NCBI GenBank assembly: GCA_002342065.1
Contig: DDPF01000016.1
Span: 186,001 to 250,000, forward strand
Length of the DNA: 64,000 nucleotides
Direction: 5' to 3'
From: Bacteroidetes bacterium UBA2475
Lineage (GTDB): Bacteria > Bacteroidota > Bacteroidia > B-17B0 > Aurantibacillaceae
Shown: in pieces, positions 8,890-19,400 of the stretch
How the letters are laid out: every line of letters begins with the position of its first letter
How positions within the stretch are numbered: position 1 is the first letter of the stretch
Translations under genes and position numbers: made by a program
Notes under the pieces: generated by a model
Seen by the model: the letters and a program-made list of their open reading frames with translations, nothing else
Told to the model about the DNA's origin: nothing
The model's database searches: none

Positions 8890-11517
8890 TTAACTGGCCT
8901 TAGCCTTCACGTATTGGAATTTCTCGTATTTTTTACGGCCTATGTTAAAGTCGCCACGGTATTTTGGTCCGCCTACTTTTGCTTTGCGGGTAAATTTAAC
9001 TTTAGAAACATCGCCTCCTTTTGCAGCAACTGCTTCTTTAATGCTCGTAGATAGTTTTTTAGCACGGGCAGATGCCAAACGTTTGTTACCACCTCTGCAA
9101 GGTACACGCGAAGCGCTTGAAGTAATACGAACCATTACTACTTTTTGTTTGCTTAGTTCTACGATCTTATCAATAAAGTTGGTCCATGCAGCATCGGCGT
9201 CATTAATTTTCTTTTTGTTATATGTAAAGAAAAACTCGTACTCGCTTGGTGGTAGATCTGAAGTTGCGTTGGTGCTTGTATTATTGTTTGTGTTATTGCT
9301 TGCAAGGGCTGATGCCAAGTTAATTAAAATGGTTTTATTAAATGGCTTTTTAGATTTTGCCCCCGGTGTTGTAATGGTTATTTCTTCAGATGTTGAAGCA
9401 TCGCTTACTGCTAATACTTTATATTTTGTATCGGCAATTAAAGGAATTTTAGCTACTCCTTTTTCATCTGTAGTTACATTAATTTTATTTCCATCTGCAT
9501 CAGTTAAGATAACCGCTGCATTTGCAATTGGTTTTTTGTTCTTAGAGTTTTTTACAACAAGATCCATAGTTACTTCTTTAGCAGCAGCAACTGTTTCTAC
9601 TTTGCCGCCATCTACATAAAGTACCTGGTTAACTACTTTCCCGGATTTAATACCAACCGTGCTGATCTCAGCCACAGCAGATTTTTTACCATTCACTTCA
9701 GCAAAAAGTGTATATTTTTGTTCAGGCTTTAAATTAATACCATCAAATTTACCTTGTGCATTTGCTTCAATGATCTTAGCATCGCTGCCTTTTTCCTGTA
9801 ACGTTAACTTGGCACCGGCAACAGGGTTTTTGCTTTTTGGATTATCCAATACAAGCGGCATTAAAGTAATTCCTTTTTTCTTGGCAGAGATCTTGCCTAA
9901 TAATTTTACAGGTTCTAAGTTAACTTCTCTTGCAATTTCCTGATAACTTAAGTCGCCGGTAACAAATACATCTTCATTATAAAATTCTTCTCCCGCAGGT
10001 GCCTGGTATGAAAAATTGTATTCTTTGCCCGGAGGTAAAATGGTTGAGAATGTTCCGTTAATTAATTTTGGTCTGTAAGAACCAACAATTTCGCCGGTTT
10101 GTTTATCTTTTACAATAATAATAATGTCTTCCGGTAATTTTTCTCCTTCTGCGGGCACGATCTGTCCTTTAAATAAAGCAAGCGGCTTTTCTTTAGCACC
10201 GGGTATAGAGATCATGTAAATATCTTTCTCACCATAACCACCATCTTTTGCAGAAGATAAATAACTTCTTTTTCCATCGGGTGATGTTACAAAGAACACA
10301 TCGTCATCAGTTGTATTAATTGGGAAACCAAGGTTTGTTACTTCAGAGAATTTATTCTCGCCGGTTAAACTTGAAAAGAAAATATCATAACCACCCATTG
10401 TTTTGTGTCCGTTAGATGAAAAGAAGAAAGTAACACCATCAGGGTGAATAAAAGCGCCGTCTTCATCATATTCAGTATTAATAGTTGGGCCCATATTTAA
10501 AGCTTTACTCCAGATCCCATTCGGTAGCCTGATACAACGGTAAATGTCTTTTCCGCCAATTCCACCGGGTCTGTCAGATACAAAGAACAGAACGTTACCA
10601 TCAGCACTTAAACAAGCATGCGATTCCTGAAATTTACTGTTAACATCCGATCCAAATTCTTTTAAAGTGGTCCAATCTTTACCGTCATAAGTACTGTAAT
10701 AAATATTCCCGGCCATTCCTTCGCCACCATCTTTGTAAAGGATTAATGTTTGTCCATCAGGACTAAGATTAATAACCGCCTCCATGGCACTGGTATTAAT
10801 ATTTGAGGAAATTGATGTTGGAGCAGTCCATTTGCCATTATCATCCTTATAACAAACAACAACATCTTCGTTATACAAACCGTTAACTTCTTTAAAACCA
10901 CCAGTAGTATTAGGGCGACGCGTAGTATAGATCAATGTACGCTCATCAGCACTAAGCACAGGGCTGTAATCGGGGTATTGGCTGTTTACACTATCTCCCA
11001 AATTGGTGATCTGAACGTTCATTGGAATAGCAACAAGTTCTTTAGCGTAAGTTGCAGTTTCCTTATGTCGAACCACCATTTTCATCCATTCTTTATCTTT
11101 TGCACTTACGAATTTTTTAAACTCATCATATTGTGCATTTGCTTCGTCAAATTTATAATTGATATGTAAGGCCTCGCCATAAAATAAATGAGCCAAAGGA
11201 GCAGAAGCTTTTTCACTGGCGTCATCTGTTTTGTAAGTACGTGAAACATTTGTTACAGCTTTTGCCAAAAAGTATTCTGCTTTTGGCTTTTGCATGGCAG
11301 AGTGCAGATAACAAATACCCAACATGTAATTTACGTTAGCATTAGTAGAATCCATGGCATAAGCTGCCTCAAAGTTTTCCTGCGCAAGACTATAATTATC
11401 TTCTAAAAGGAGATAAGAACCTTCCTGAAAATATTCTTTGTAGGATCCGCCTGATTTTATTTGTGAATTAACAAATAAGGCTGAACTGATCAGGGCTAGG
11501 GTAAATATTTTTCTCAT
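8890..11517 (-). CDS. PorE-like protein: TPR, beta-propeller, carboxypeptidase-like and OmpA-like domains
   Basis: Probable periplasmic/outer-membrane protein of the type IX secretion or gliding machinery. After a signal peptide (residues 1-18) come TPR-like helices (about 25-150) and PD40/WD40-like propeller blades with repeated LSADERTLIYTTRR and FFVSDRPGGIGGKDIY motifs (about 180-440). Ig/carboxypeptidase-regulatory-like beta domains follow, with LTLQEKGSDAKI and VILTDADGNKI. The C-terminal ~110 residues resemble a divergent OmpA domain (NKRLASARAKKLSTSI). This order matches PorE, a T9SS component that binds peptidoglycan. The usual OmpA residues are only partly kept, so peptidoglycan binding is uncertain. 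T9SS cargo genes lie elsewhere in the window. Confidence 0.8.
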   Translation of the reverse strand: MRKIFTLALISSALFVNSQIKSGGSYKEYFQEGSYLLLEDNYSLAQENFEAAYAMDSTNANVNYMLGICYLHSAMQKPKAEYFLAKAVTNVSRTYKTDDASEKASAPLAHLFYGEALHINYKFDEANAQYDEFKKFVSAKDKEWMKMVVRHKETATYAKELVAIPMNVQITNLGDSVNSQYPDYSPVLSADERTLIYTTRRPNTTGGFKEVNGLYNEDVVVCYKDDNGKWTAPTSISSNINTSAMEAVINLSPDGQTLILYKDGGEGMAGNIYYSTYDGKDWTTLKEFGSDVNSKFQESHACLSADGNVLFFVSDRPGGIGGKDIYRCIRLPNGIWSKALNMGPTINTEYDEDGAFIHPDGVTFFFSSNGHKTMGGYDIFFSSLTGENKFSEVTNLGFPINTTDDDVFFVTSPDGKRSYLSSAKDGGYGEKDIYMISIPGAKEKPLALFKGQIVPAEGEKLPEDIIIIVKDKQTGEIVGSYRPKLINGTFSTILPPGKEYNFSYQAPAGEEFYNEDVFVTGDLSYQEIAREVNLEPVKLLGKISAKKKGITLMPLVLDNPKSKNPVAGAKLTLQEKGSDAKIIEANAQGKFDGINLKPEQKYTLFAEVNGKKSAVAEISTVGIKSGKVVNQVLYVDGGKVETVAAAKEVTMDLVVKNSKNKKPIANAAVILTDADGNKINVTTDEKGVAKIPLIADTKYKVLAVSDASTSEEITITTPGAKSKKPFNKTILINLASALASNNTNNNTSTNATSDLPPSEYEFFFTYNKKKINDADAAWTNFIDKIVELSKQKVVMVRITSSASRVPCRGGNKRLASARAKKLSTSIKEAVAAKGGDVSKVKFTRKAKVGGPKYRGDFNIGRKKYEKFQYVKAKAS

Positions 11518-11675
11518 ATTTATATTTAATAAGAAACAAAGATATAATTATAATTTATACAGACTTATCCAAAACTTTAAATCAAACAAGACTTTTAAAC
11601 GCTTAAAGGTTAATAAGCCCCTGAAAATCGTTTTAGTTGGTGATTTCTTTTTAAAAGCCTTAAGACTTAAATTTT

Positions 11676-11683
11676 TATATTTG
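11676..11683 (+). promoter_or_regulatory. Bacteroidota -7 box upstream of prfC
   Basis: TATATTTG fits the TAnnTTTG consensus of the Bacteroidota housekeeping sigma factor and lies 18 bases before the prfC ATG. No convincing -33 TTTG is seen at the right distance, so this is a moderate call. Confidence 0.5.
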
Positions 11684-11701
11684 CGCCCTCATTAATTACA
11701 A

Positions 11702-13282
11702 ATGACCTTTACAGAGGAAATAAACAGACGCCGCACTTTTGCCATCATTGCTCATCCCGATGCAGGGAAAACTACTTTAACAGAAAAGTTGTTGTTATTT
11801 GGCGGGGCAATACAAACCGCAGGTGCCGTAAAATCTAATAAGATCAAAAAATCAACCACTTCCGATTTTATGGAAATTGAGAAGCAGCGTGGTATCTCTG
11901 TATCTACCTCGGTAATGGCCTTTGATTACAAAAATTATAAAGTAAATATTTTAGACACACCCGGCCACGAAGATTTTGCAGAAGATACCTATCGCACACT
12001 AAGCGCGGTTGACAGCGTTATAATGGTTATTGACTGTGTAAAAGGCGTTGAACCTCAAACCCGCAAGCTTTTAGAAGTTTGTCGCATGCGTAATACTCCT
12101 GTAATAGTTTTTATCAATAAAATGGATCGTGAAGGACAAAATCCTTTCGATCTTTTAGATGAAATTGAAAAAGAATTAAAAATAAAAGTACGACCATTAA
12201 CCTGGCCAATTGGTATTGGTAAATCGTTTAAAGGTGTTTATAATTTAACCGAAAGATCCTTAAATCTTTTTACCGGCGATAGCAAAACAACTGTTGAAGA
12301 AAGATTAAAGATAAAAGATATTAACGATAAGGAAATTGATAAGCGGGTAGGTGTTGATTTTGCTGAACAATTGCGTGCAGATGTTGACCTGATAGACGGT
12401 GTTTATGATACATTGGACACTCAAAAATATTTGGATGGAATTTTAAGTCCTGTATTTTTTGGAAGTGCGGTAAATAATTTTGGTATTAACGAATTGTTGG
12501 ATTGTTTTGTTGAAATAGCACCCGGACCAAAGGCGCGCGATACAGATAATGGTATTGTAAAACCGGACGATAAAAAATTCTCAGGTTTTGTTTTTAAGAT
12601 CCATGCTAATTTAGATCCAAAACACCGCGATAGAATTGCATTTTTAAGGATCTGTTCAGGAACTTTTGAACGAAATAAATATTACCATCATGTTCGTGAT
12701 AATAAGGAATTACGTTTTAGTAATCCAACCGCGTTTATGGCGCAGCAAAAATCGGTTATTGACGAGGCTTTTCCGGGTGATGTAGTGGGTTTATATGATG
12801 CAGGAAATTTTAAAATTGGTGATACATTAACAGAAGGAGCCAATTTTCAATTTAAAGGGATCCCAAGTTTTTCTCCAGAATTATTCAGGTATGTTACCAA
12901 TACAGATCCAATGAAGACCAAACAATTACAAAAAGGTTTGGAGCAATTAACAGATGAAGGTGTTGCGCAATTATTTACGCGTAAAATTGACGGCAGAAAA
13001 GTTATTGGTACCGTTGGGGCTTTACAATTTGAAGTAATACAACATCGTTTAAAAGCAGAGTATAATGCCAGTGCCAGCTTTGATCAGATAAATTTATATA
13101 AAGCATTATGGATAAGTGCCGATGATAAAAAGAAACTGGATGCATTTATGCAGGACAGGAACGCGCACATTGCATTAGACAAAGAGGGCAGACCTGTGTT
13201 TTTAGCAGAGAGCCCATGGTTATTACAAATGGCGCAAGAAAAATTCCCGGATATTAAATTCCATTTGAAGAGTGAGTTCTAA
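11702..13282 (+). CDS. prfC: Peptide chain release factor 3
   Basis: A translational GTPase that ejects RF1/RF2 from the ribosome after termination. G1 is AHPDAGKTT (residues 17-25). The effector region is TTSDFMEIEKQRGISV, G3 is DTPGHEDF (about 85-92) and G4 is NKMD (about 139-142). RF3-specific C-terminal domains follow, including GALQFEVIQHRLKAEY. At 526 residues it is full length. A TATATTTG box precedes the ATG, and the gene ends at a long inverted repeat shared with the convergent glycosyltransferase gene. Confidence 0.96.
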   Translation: MTFTEEINRRRTFAIIAHPDAGKTTLTEKLLLFGGAIQTAGAVKSNKIKKSTTSDFMEIEKQRGISVSTSVMAFDYKNYKVNILDTPGHEDFAEDTYRTLSAVDSVIMVIDCVKGVEPQTRKLLEVCRMRNTPVIVFINKMDREGQNPFDLLDEIEKELKIKVRPLTWPIGIGKSFKGVYNLTERSLNLFTGDSKTTVEERLKIKDINDKEIDKRVGVDFAEQLRADVDLIDGVYDTLDTQKYLDGILSPVFFGSAVNNFGINELLDCFVEIAPGPKARDTDNGIVKPDDKKFSGFVFKIHANLDPKHRDRIAFLRICSGTFERNKYYHHVRDNKELRFSNPTAFMAQQKSVIDEAFPGDVVGLYDAGNFKIGDTLTEGANFQFKGIPSFSPELFRYVTNTDPMKTKQLQKGLEQLTDEGVAQLFTRKIDGRKVIGTVGALQFEVIQHRLKAEYNASASFDQINLYKALWISADDKKKLDAFMQDRNAHIALDKEGRPVFLAESPWLLQMAQEKFPDIKFHLKSEF

Positions 13283-13294
13283 AAAGGGATTTAT

Positions 13295-13360
13295 GATAAA
13301 TGACTAATGATAAAAGATAATCGGTTTATGTCTTTAATCTTTTATCTTTCATCATTTATC
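13295..13360. terminator. Long imperfect inverted repeat between convergent genes
   Basis: Arms of 24 bases (13295-13318 and 13337-13360) pair at about 19-20 positions, around GATAAATGA and GATAAAAGAT blocks, with an 18-base loop. The element lies between convergent prfC and the glycosyltransferase gene, and its right arm includes the latter's stop codon. It probably ends transcription from both sides. It resembles the low-complexity AAAGATAAAxGA repeats seen between genes in Bacteroidota. Confidence 0.65.
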
Positions 13361-14533
13361 CTTTAATAACGATTGATACAGAAAATCCATTTCTCTACAC
13401 AACCTCGTATAACTAAATTCATTAATTACTTCTTCGCTTGCTGAATTTGCATTTTTAGAAACTTCAGAAAAATTTGTCACGGCGTACAATAAATTCTTTT
13501 TGTAAGTTTCAGCATCATTTGCTTCAGAAAGTACACCGCAGTTGGGATTTAAAATATCTTTAATACCTCCCACATTAGTACTGATAATATATTTTCCGCC
13601 GGCCTGCGCTTCTATTAAACTCACTGGTGTACCTTCGTTCTTAGATGTTAAACAAACAAGATCAAGTCCGGCCAAAGCAATGTCAATTTCTTTTATCCAA
13701 CTTGTAAATGTAATTTGCTGAAAATCTTTTGTCTTTTCAGACCAGGTTAAACCCTTGCTTTCTGTATATTTTATAAGTTCTTCTTTTGTTTCGCCATCTC
13801 CAATAATAAAGGCACTTAGTTTCCTGTCTGTATTTTTTATAACGTAATCAATAGCATCAATAAATAAATAATGATTTTTTATTGGTGCAAGCCTACCAAT
13901 AATGCCAATAGCCAGTTCATCCTGTCGCACATGAAAATCTTTTCTAAAAAGTTCTCGTTTTGCTATTTTATTTTCCGCAAATCTTTGTAGGTCAAAACCA
14001 AGTTTTATTACATGCGTTTTTTTTGCTTTACAAACTTTATATTCTTCTGTTAATTCCTTTTTTTGTATTTCACTAATGGCAACAATAGCGCTGCTTCGTT
14101 TAGAAAGATAGCGCTCAATTGTTTTAAAAATAAATGTTTTAAAAGGAGAAAAATAACCTTTAAAAACATGTCCATGAAAAGTATGAACTACTACCGGCAC
14201 ATTACAGCTAAAGGCTGCTAAACGTCCGATGGCACCGGCTTTGCTGGCATGTGTATGCACAATGTCGGGTTTAAATTCTTTAATTATTTGTTTTATTTTT
14301 TTGTAAGCGTAATAATCGCTTAAAGGATTAATGCTGCGCTTAAGTTCCTTTACAATAATTGGTTTTAAGCCTAAAGATTCTGGAATAAATAAGGAACTTT
14401 CTTCGCCTTCTTCTTCCGGCCCACCAATTAAAAGTGTTTCGTATTCGGTCGGTAAATATTTACTTAAGTAGGAAACGTTGTAAGTTATTCCTCCCAAATT
14501 AAAACGGTTTATGATACGCAGTATTTTAGGCAT
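13352..14533 (-). CDS. Glycosyltransferase family 4
   Basis: A GT-B fold retaining glycosyltransferase, probably acting on a cell-surface polysaccharide or lipid carrier at the inner membrane. The N-terminal acceptor domain starts LRIINRFNLGGITYNV with the glycine-rich loop. VVHTFHGHVFKGYF lies in the middle. The donor domain has GIIGRLAPIKNH and the EX7E signature in SKNEGTPVSLIEAQ (about residues 297-310). At 393 residues it is the usual length. Its ATG lies 8 bases inside the end of the asparagine synthase gene, so the two are coupled. That pairing is common in capsule or O-antigen loci, although no larger cluster is present here. Confidence 0.9.
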   Translation of the reverse strand: MPKILRIINRFNLGGITYNVSYLSKYLPTEYETLLIGGPEEEGEESSLFIPESLGLKPIIVKELKRSINPLSDYYAYKKIKQIIKEFKPDIVHTHASKAGAIGRLAAFSCNVPVVVHTFHGHVFKGYFSPFKTFIFKTIERYLSKRSSAIVAISEIQKKELTEEYKVCKAKKTHVIKLGFDLQRFAENKIAKRELFRKDFHVRQDELAIGIIGRLAPIKNHYLFIDAIDYVIKNTDRKLSAFIIGDGETKEELIKYTESKGLTWSEKTKDFQQITFTSWIKEIDIALAGLDLVCLTSKNEGTPVSLIEAQAGGKYIISTNVGGIKDILNPNCGVLSEANDAETYKKNLLYAVTNFSEVSKNANSASEEVINEFSYTRLCREMDFLYQSLLKDK

Positions 14534-16370
14534 TTGATTTTATGTACTCTTTAAAATTATTTAACCAGCTCTCAAATACAATAATGGCCCATAGTTTAGC
14601 GGCACTATCGCCCGGACTTTTAGAATGTAGTTGTTCTTTTAGTTCGCGGATGTAATTATAATTTAATATTCCTTCAGCATCAATTTTTTCTTTTTTCAAT
14701 AATTTGTTTTCAAATTCAGCGCTATATTTTCCGCTAAGCCATTTGTGTAAAGGCAATTCAAAACCTTTTTTACTTCTTTTAAAGATATCTTCAGGTAATA
14801 AATTGCCGAAACTTTTTTTAAGGATTATTTTTTGCGCGCTTTTTGTAATTTTTTCTTTGTTGCTTAAATTCAAAGCAAATTCAACAACACGGTAGTCCAA
14901 AAAGGGATTTCTTATCTCGATGCCATGCTGCATGCTAAACCTGTCGGCTTTTACTAACATATCATCTGTTAGAACGGTTTGCAGGTCAAACACATCTTCA
15001 AATTCAAAATTAGAGTAGGTAAGGTTTGTTTTAAATAACGAATCAAAATAAATGGTGTTTGGTTTTTGTTTTATTAATTTATCAATTTCATTTTGAGTAG
15101 AAATCGAAGCTAAAAATTTTTGTTTTTCAATTGGACTTAATTTTATTAACTCATTGAATTTTTTTAATTGCCTTGTTTTATTAGCAATGGTGCCTTGTCT
15201 CGAGCTTTTATTAAGCGCCAGTAAGGGCGAACTTGAGCTTGCAATGAATTTATTTAAATTGCTGTTGCTCAATAATAAAGCCTTGTGTTTATTGTAACCT
15301 TTAAATAATTCATCCGCGCCATCGCCGCTAAGCGCCACCTTTACATGTTGTTTGGTTAATTTAGAAAGCATGTAAAAATTAAAGGCCGATGAATCTGCAA
15401 AAGGCTCATCAATGCAATTTAAAAAAGCGTGGATGTTATTTAAAAAATCGTTCTCCGATAATTTAAATGTGTGGTGGTTTGAGTTGATGTGTTTTGCAAC
15501 CAGTTCGGCATAATTAGTTTCATCAAAATAATTCTCTTCGGTAAAACCAATACTGAAGGTGTGAAGATCAGCTTTGTTCTTTTTTGCAAGTGCCGAAATA
15601 ATAGATGAATCAATACCGCCACTTAAAAATGTACCTACCTTCACATCAGCGTGTAACCTCAGTTTTACGGCATCTTCTAAAAGTTCAGGTAAATTACCGC
15701 CCTCGATTTTCGGAGCAGTGTACCAATTCTTTATAGTAACTGTTTTATTTTTAATGCTAATAAATTCTCCGGGTAATAATCTATAAATATTTTTAAAGAT
15801 GGTTTCATTCCCTGCACAATAATTTAACCTGAAATAAGTATTTACCTGATTTAAATTTAATTCCTGCTTGCCGGTTAATTCCAGTAAGGGCTTAAGTTCT
15901 GAGGCAAAGGCAAATTTTTCTTCGTCATTATAATAGTAAAGTGGTTTTATGCCAAGTCTGTCTCTTGCAACTAATAATTCGTTCGCTTCTTGATCAAAAA
16001 ACGCGAAGGCAAAAAAACCGTTCAGTTGGTTTAAACAATTTTCTTTTTCAGCTCTAACAAGGTTAAAAAGCACCTCTACATCGCCGGTGGTCTTTAAATT
16101 ATTTTGTGTTTTTTGAAATTCTTTGTAATTAAATATCTCGCCGTTAAATACCAGACAGTTTTTATTTTCGCCGTCCAAAAAAGGTTGGTTACTGGCGCCG
16201 CTGGTGTCTAAAATTTCGAGTCGAGAATGAAAAAGTGTGCAGTTTGCAAATTCTTTAAATGACTGGTTATCGGGCCCGCGGTGCTTTAACAGATCTAATA
16301 TTTTTTGATTGTTATTAAACTTTTTCGACGTTTTATTGTCAAAATATAATATACCCGCTATACCGCACAT
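14526..16370 (-). CDS. asnB: Glutamine-hydrolysing asparagine synthase
   Basis: Transfers the amide of glutamine to an aspartyl-AMP (or similar carboxylate) in the cytoplasm. Cys2 of MCGIAGIL is the class II glutaminase nucleophile, so the ATG at 16370 is the right start. RGPDNQS and LVFNGEIFNY lie in the glutaminase domain. The synthetase PP-loop is LSGGIDSS (about residues 245-252), with HTFSIGF and VALSGDGADELF further on. At 614 residues it matches the AsnB/WbpS kind found with surface-polysaccharide genes. It is coupled to a GT4 gene, so its role may be amidation of a sugar rather than bulk asparagine synthesis; that part is inference. Confidence 0.9.
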   Translation of the reverse strand: MCGIAGILYFDNKTSKKFNNNQKILDLLKHRGPDNQSFKEFANCTLFHSRLEILDTSGASNQPFLDGENKNCLVFNGEIFNYKEFQKTQNNLKTTGDVEVLFNLVRAEKENCLNQLNGFFAFAFFDQEANELLVARDRLGIKPLYYYNDEEKFAFASELKPLLELTGKQELNLNQVNTYFRLNYCAGNETIFKNIYRLLPGEFISIKNKTVTIKNWYTAPKIEGGNLPELLEDAVKLRLHADVKVGTFLSGGIDSSIISALAKKNKADLHTFSIGFTEENYFDETNYAELVAKHINSNHHTFKLSENDFLNNIHAFLNCIDEPFADSSAFNFYMLSKLTKQHVKVALSGDGADELFKGYNKHKALLLSNSNLNKFIASSSSPLLALNKSSRQGTIANKTRQLKKFNELIKLSPIEKQKFLASISTQNEIDKLIKQKPNTIYFDSLFKTNLTYSNFEFEDVFDLQTVLTDDMLVKADRFSMQHGIEIRNPFLDYRVVEFALNLSNKEKITKSAQKIILKKSFGNLLPEDIFKRSKKGFELPLHKWLSGKYSAEFENKLLKKEKIDAEGILNYNYIRELKEQLHSKSPGDSAAKLWAIIVFESWLNNFKEYIKSNA

Positions 16371-16419
16371 TTTGTTTGTAAATATACTTGTTGGAATGTA
16401 TAAATTATAATTATATTAG

Positions 16420-19400
16420 TTGTTTATTTTGAAGCTCTTAAAATATATATTTTCTGTATTAGCCCTTATTGTTGCCGTTAATTCGTATTCTCAACAATTA
16501 CGCTTTAAACACATTACAAACGAAGAGGGTTTAAGTACCAATTACGTTACATCCATTATGCAGGATGATCGTGGTTTTATGTGGTTTGGCACGCAGGATG
16601 GACTTAACAAATACGATGGTTACGGTTTCACAATTTTCAAGAACGATCCAACTACTTTGCAATCACTTTCAAGTTCTGAAATCACCTGTTTAAAACAATT
16701 GCAATCTGATCTTATAATTGTGGGAACCCGCGATGGAATTAATTTTTTTAACCCTATTACTTTAAAATTTACTCGCTTAAACACTGCAAAAGGGACGAAT
16801 GTAAAAATAAATGCTATTGCAATTTTTGATAAAGAAAATATATTAGTTGGTAGTGAAGAGGGTTTATTTACGGTTAACATATATTCCAAAACATTTAAAA
16901 AGTACGATTTTCCTATCGAGGGTCAAGTTGGTATTAACTGTATTAAAGAAGTAAATAATAAGTTTTTTTTAGGTACAAAAGAAAAAGGGTTATGGCTTTT
17001 TGCAAGTAATAAATTAGATAGAGTAAATTTTAGTAACCCTGACTTAATTGATTTTAAGTCGGGCGATCTTGAATCGATTACCTGCATACAGGAATATGCT
17101 GGCAAACTTTACCTTGGCACTGTAAAATCGGGGATTTTTAAAATTGGGATTAGTACATTTGAAATAGAAGAACAAATACTTTTTAGTAAGAGCCCTAATG
17201 CGAGTTTAAATGTTATTAATTTTTTTTTAATAAACGGTAATCGATTATATTCAGGTACGTCTTTTGGTTTTGTTGTTTATAATTTATTAAATGGCAAAAT
17301 AATTTATAATGAAAATAAAGAAAACGCAAACCCTTTCAGAATTAACGATAATATTATTAAGACCATTTTTTTGGACAGCCAGGGCAATTCATGGTTGGGA
17401 ACACAGTTAGGAGGGGTAAACGTTTCCTTTTTCAGGTCAGTTAAATTTGCAGATTATGAAGATGACCAACAACATCTGTTTCAAAACTTGTATTCATTTT
17501 ACGAAACAAAAAACAAAACACGTATTATCGGTGGAGAGAATGTATTTGTGTTTATGGATAAAAATGGAGTAGTAACGGATTACTCTGAAATATTAGATGA
17601 CAACAGTGTTCTCTCTATTCATGAAGAAAACGATAATACATATTGGCTGGGTACATGGGGCATTGGGCTACTGCGATTTGATAAAGCGAATAAAAAAGCA
17701 ACAACCGTTATCGATAAAAAATTTGGTGGAACGGTTTTATGCATGAGACCCGATGGCAAGGGAAATCTATTTGTCGGAACTTTTGGTGACGGGTTATTCA
17801 GAGTAAATTTAAAAACACTTGAAGTTAAACATTTTGGTATTAAAGAAGGTTTGCCTAACTTAAATATCAATACTATTTTTCAGGATTCCAAAGGTGGGGT
17901 ATGGATTGGGACTTATGATGGCGGGTTATTGAAGCTGAAAGGATTTCCCTATAGCGATAAGGTAAATATCGAAACTATATATAAGAACTCTGGCAAGGCA
18001 AAAAATATTGCAACCAACATTGTATTTGGTGTTAACGAAGATAAGAACGGAAATATCTGGGTAGCAACATCAGCGGGCTTAAGCAAATTATTGCCCAATG
18101 AAGATTTCTATAATTTTTATGAAAAAGACGGTCTACTTAATACTTATTTGTATTCTATTTTAAGGGATAGTTTGGATAATTTCTGGATGAGCTCCAATTA
18201 TGGTGTTGTAAAATTTAATCCAATTGGAAAAGAAAGTGAAATTAGCTTTAAAAACTATAGCATTAAAGATGGTTTATTAAATACAGAATATAATGTTGGT
18301 GCGGCTTTTGTATCACCTTCGGGCACCATGTATTTTGGTGGCTCCAAAGGCTATAATGTTTTTAGACCAACGTTTATAAAAGATAATTTGCAGGCGCCAA
18401 ATTCATTTATTATCGGCTATAGCAGAGGTGGTAAAGATGTGATGGTAGATTCATTTATTGCCTACAAAAAATATTTAAAATTAAGCTGGCGCGAAAATTA
18501 TTTTCAGTTTGAGTTAGCGGCTTTGGATTTTACGGATCCGGCAAAAAACAAATTCAAATACAAATTAGAAGGTTATGATAACGATTGGTCTGAACCAACT
18601 AATGTACGTTATGTTTCTTATACAGAATTACCAGGTGGTGAATATAAATTCTTAGTGAAAGCCACAAATAACGATGGTGTATGGAATGAAAGTCCTTTTG
18701 AAATTACAATAGAAGTGGTACCACCTTTCTGGAAGACCAAACTCTTTTATTTTTTACTTATAATTTTTGCTGGTGGCGGTATTTATGCCTTTACACAATA
18801 CAGAACCAGGGCGATAAAAAAAGAAAATAAGATACTCGAAAATAAAGTGGCCGAACGAACTCGTGAACTTGAAGAAAAGAACAATGATATTACGAGCAGT
18901 ATCACTTATGCAAAACGTATTCAGGAAGCTATTTTGCCATCAAAAGACCAGATCTTTAAAAAGCTTAACAGGGCATTTATCCTTTATCAACCAAAGGATA
19001 TTGTTAGTGGCGATTTTTACTGGTTTGCCGAGAAAAATGGTATAAAGATATTAGCAGTTGTTGATTGTACTGGTCATGGTGTTCCGGGTGCATTTATGAG
19101 CATGATCGGCCATAACTTATTGCACCAGATCGTTTCAGAGAAAGGTATTACAGACCCTGCAGATATTTTAAACAACTTGCACAAAGGTGTGCAGGAAGCC
19201 TTAAGGCAGGGGCAGAACGAAATTAATACCAACGATGGTATGGATGTTTCTTTAATTACAATTAACGATACAACCAAAGAAATAAAGTGGGCGGGGGCCA
19301 ACAGACCTTTAATTACAGTTGATTCTACAGGAGAGTTCCTGAAATTTGATGGTAATAAGTTCCCTGTAGGCGGTGCCCAGTTAGATATAAACAGGGTTTT

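Noticed and set aside
8942..9619. A 225-codon plus-strand frame inside the PorE-like gene
   Set aside because: Antisense to the conserved C-terminal domains, with no start context or recognisable motif.
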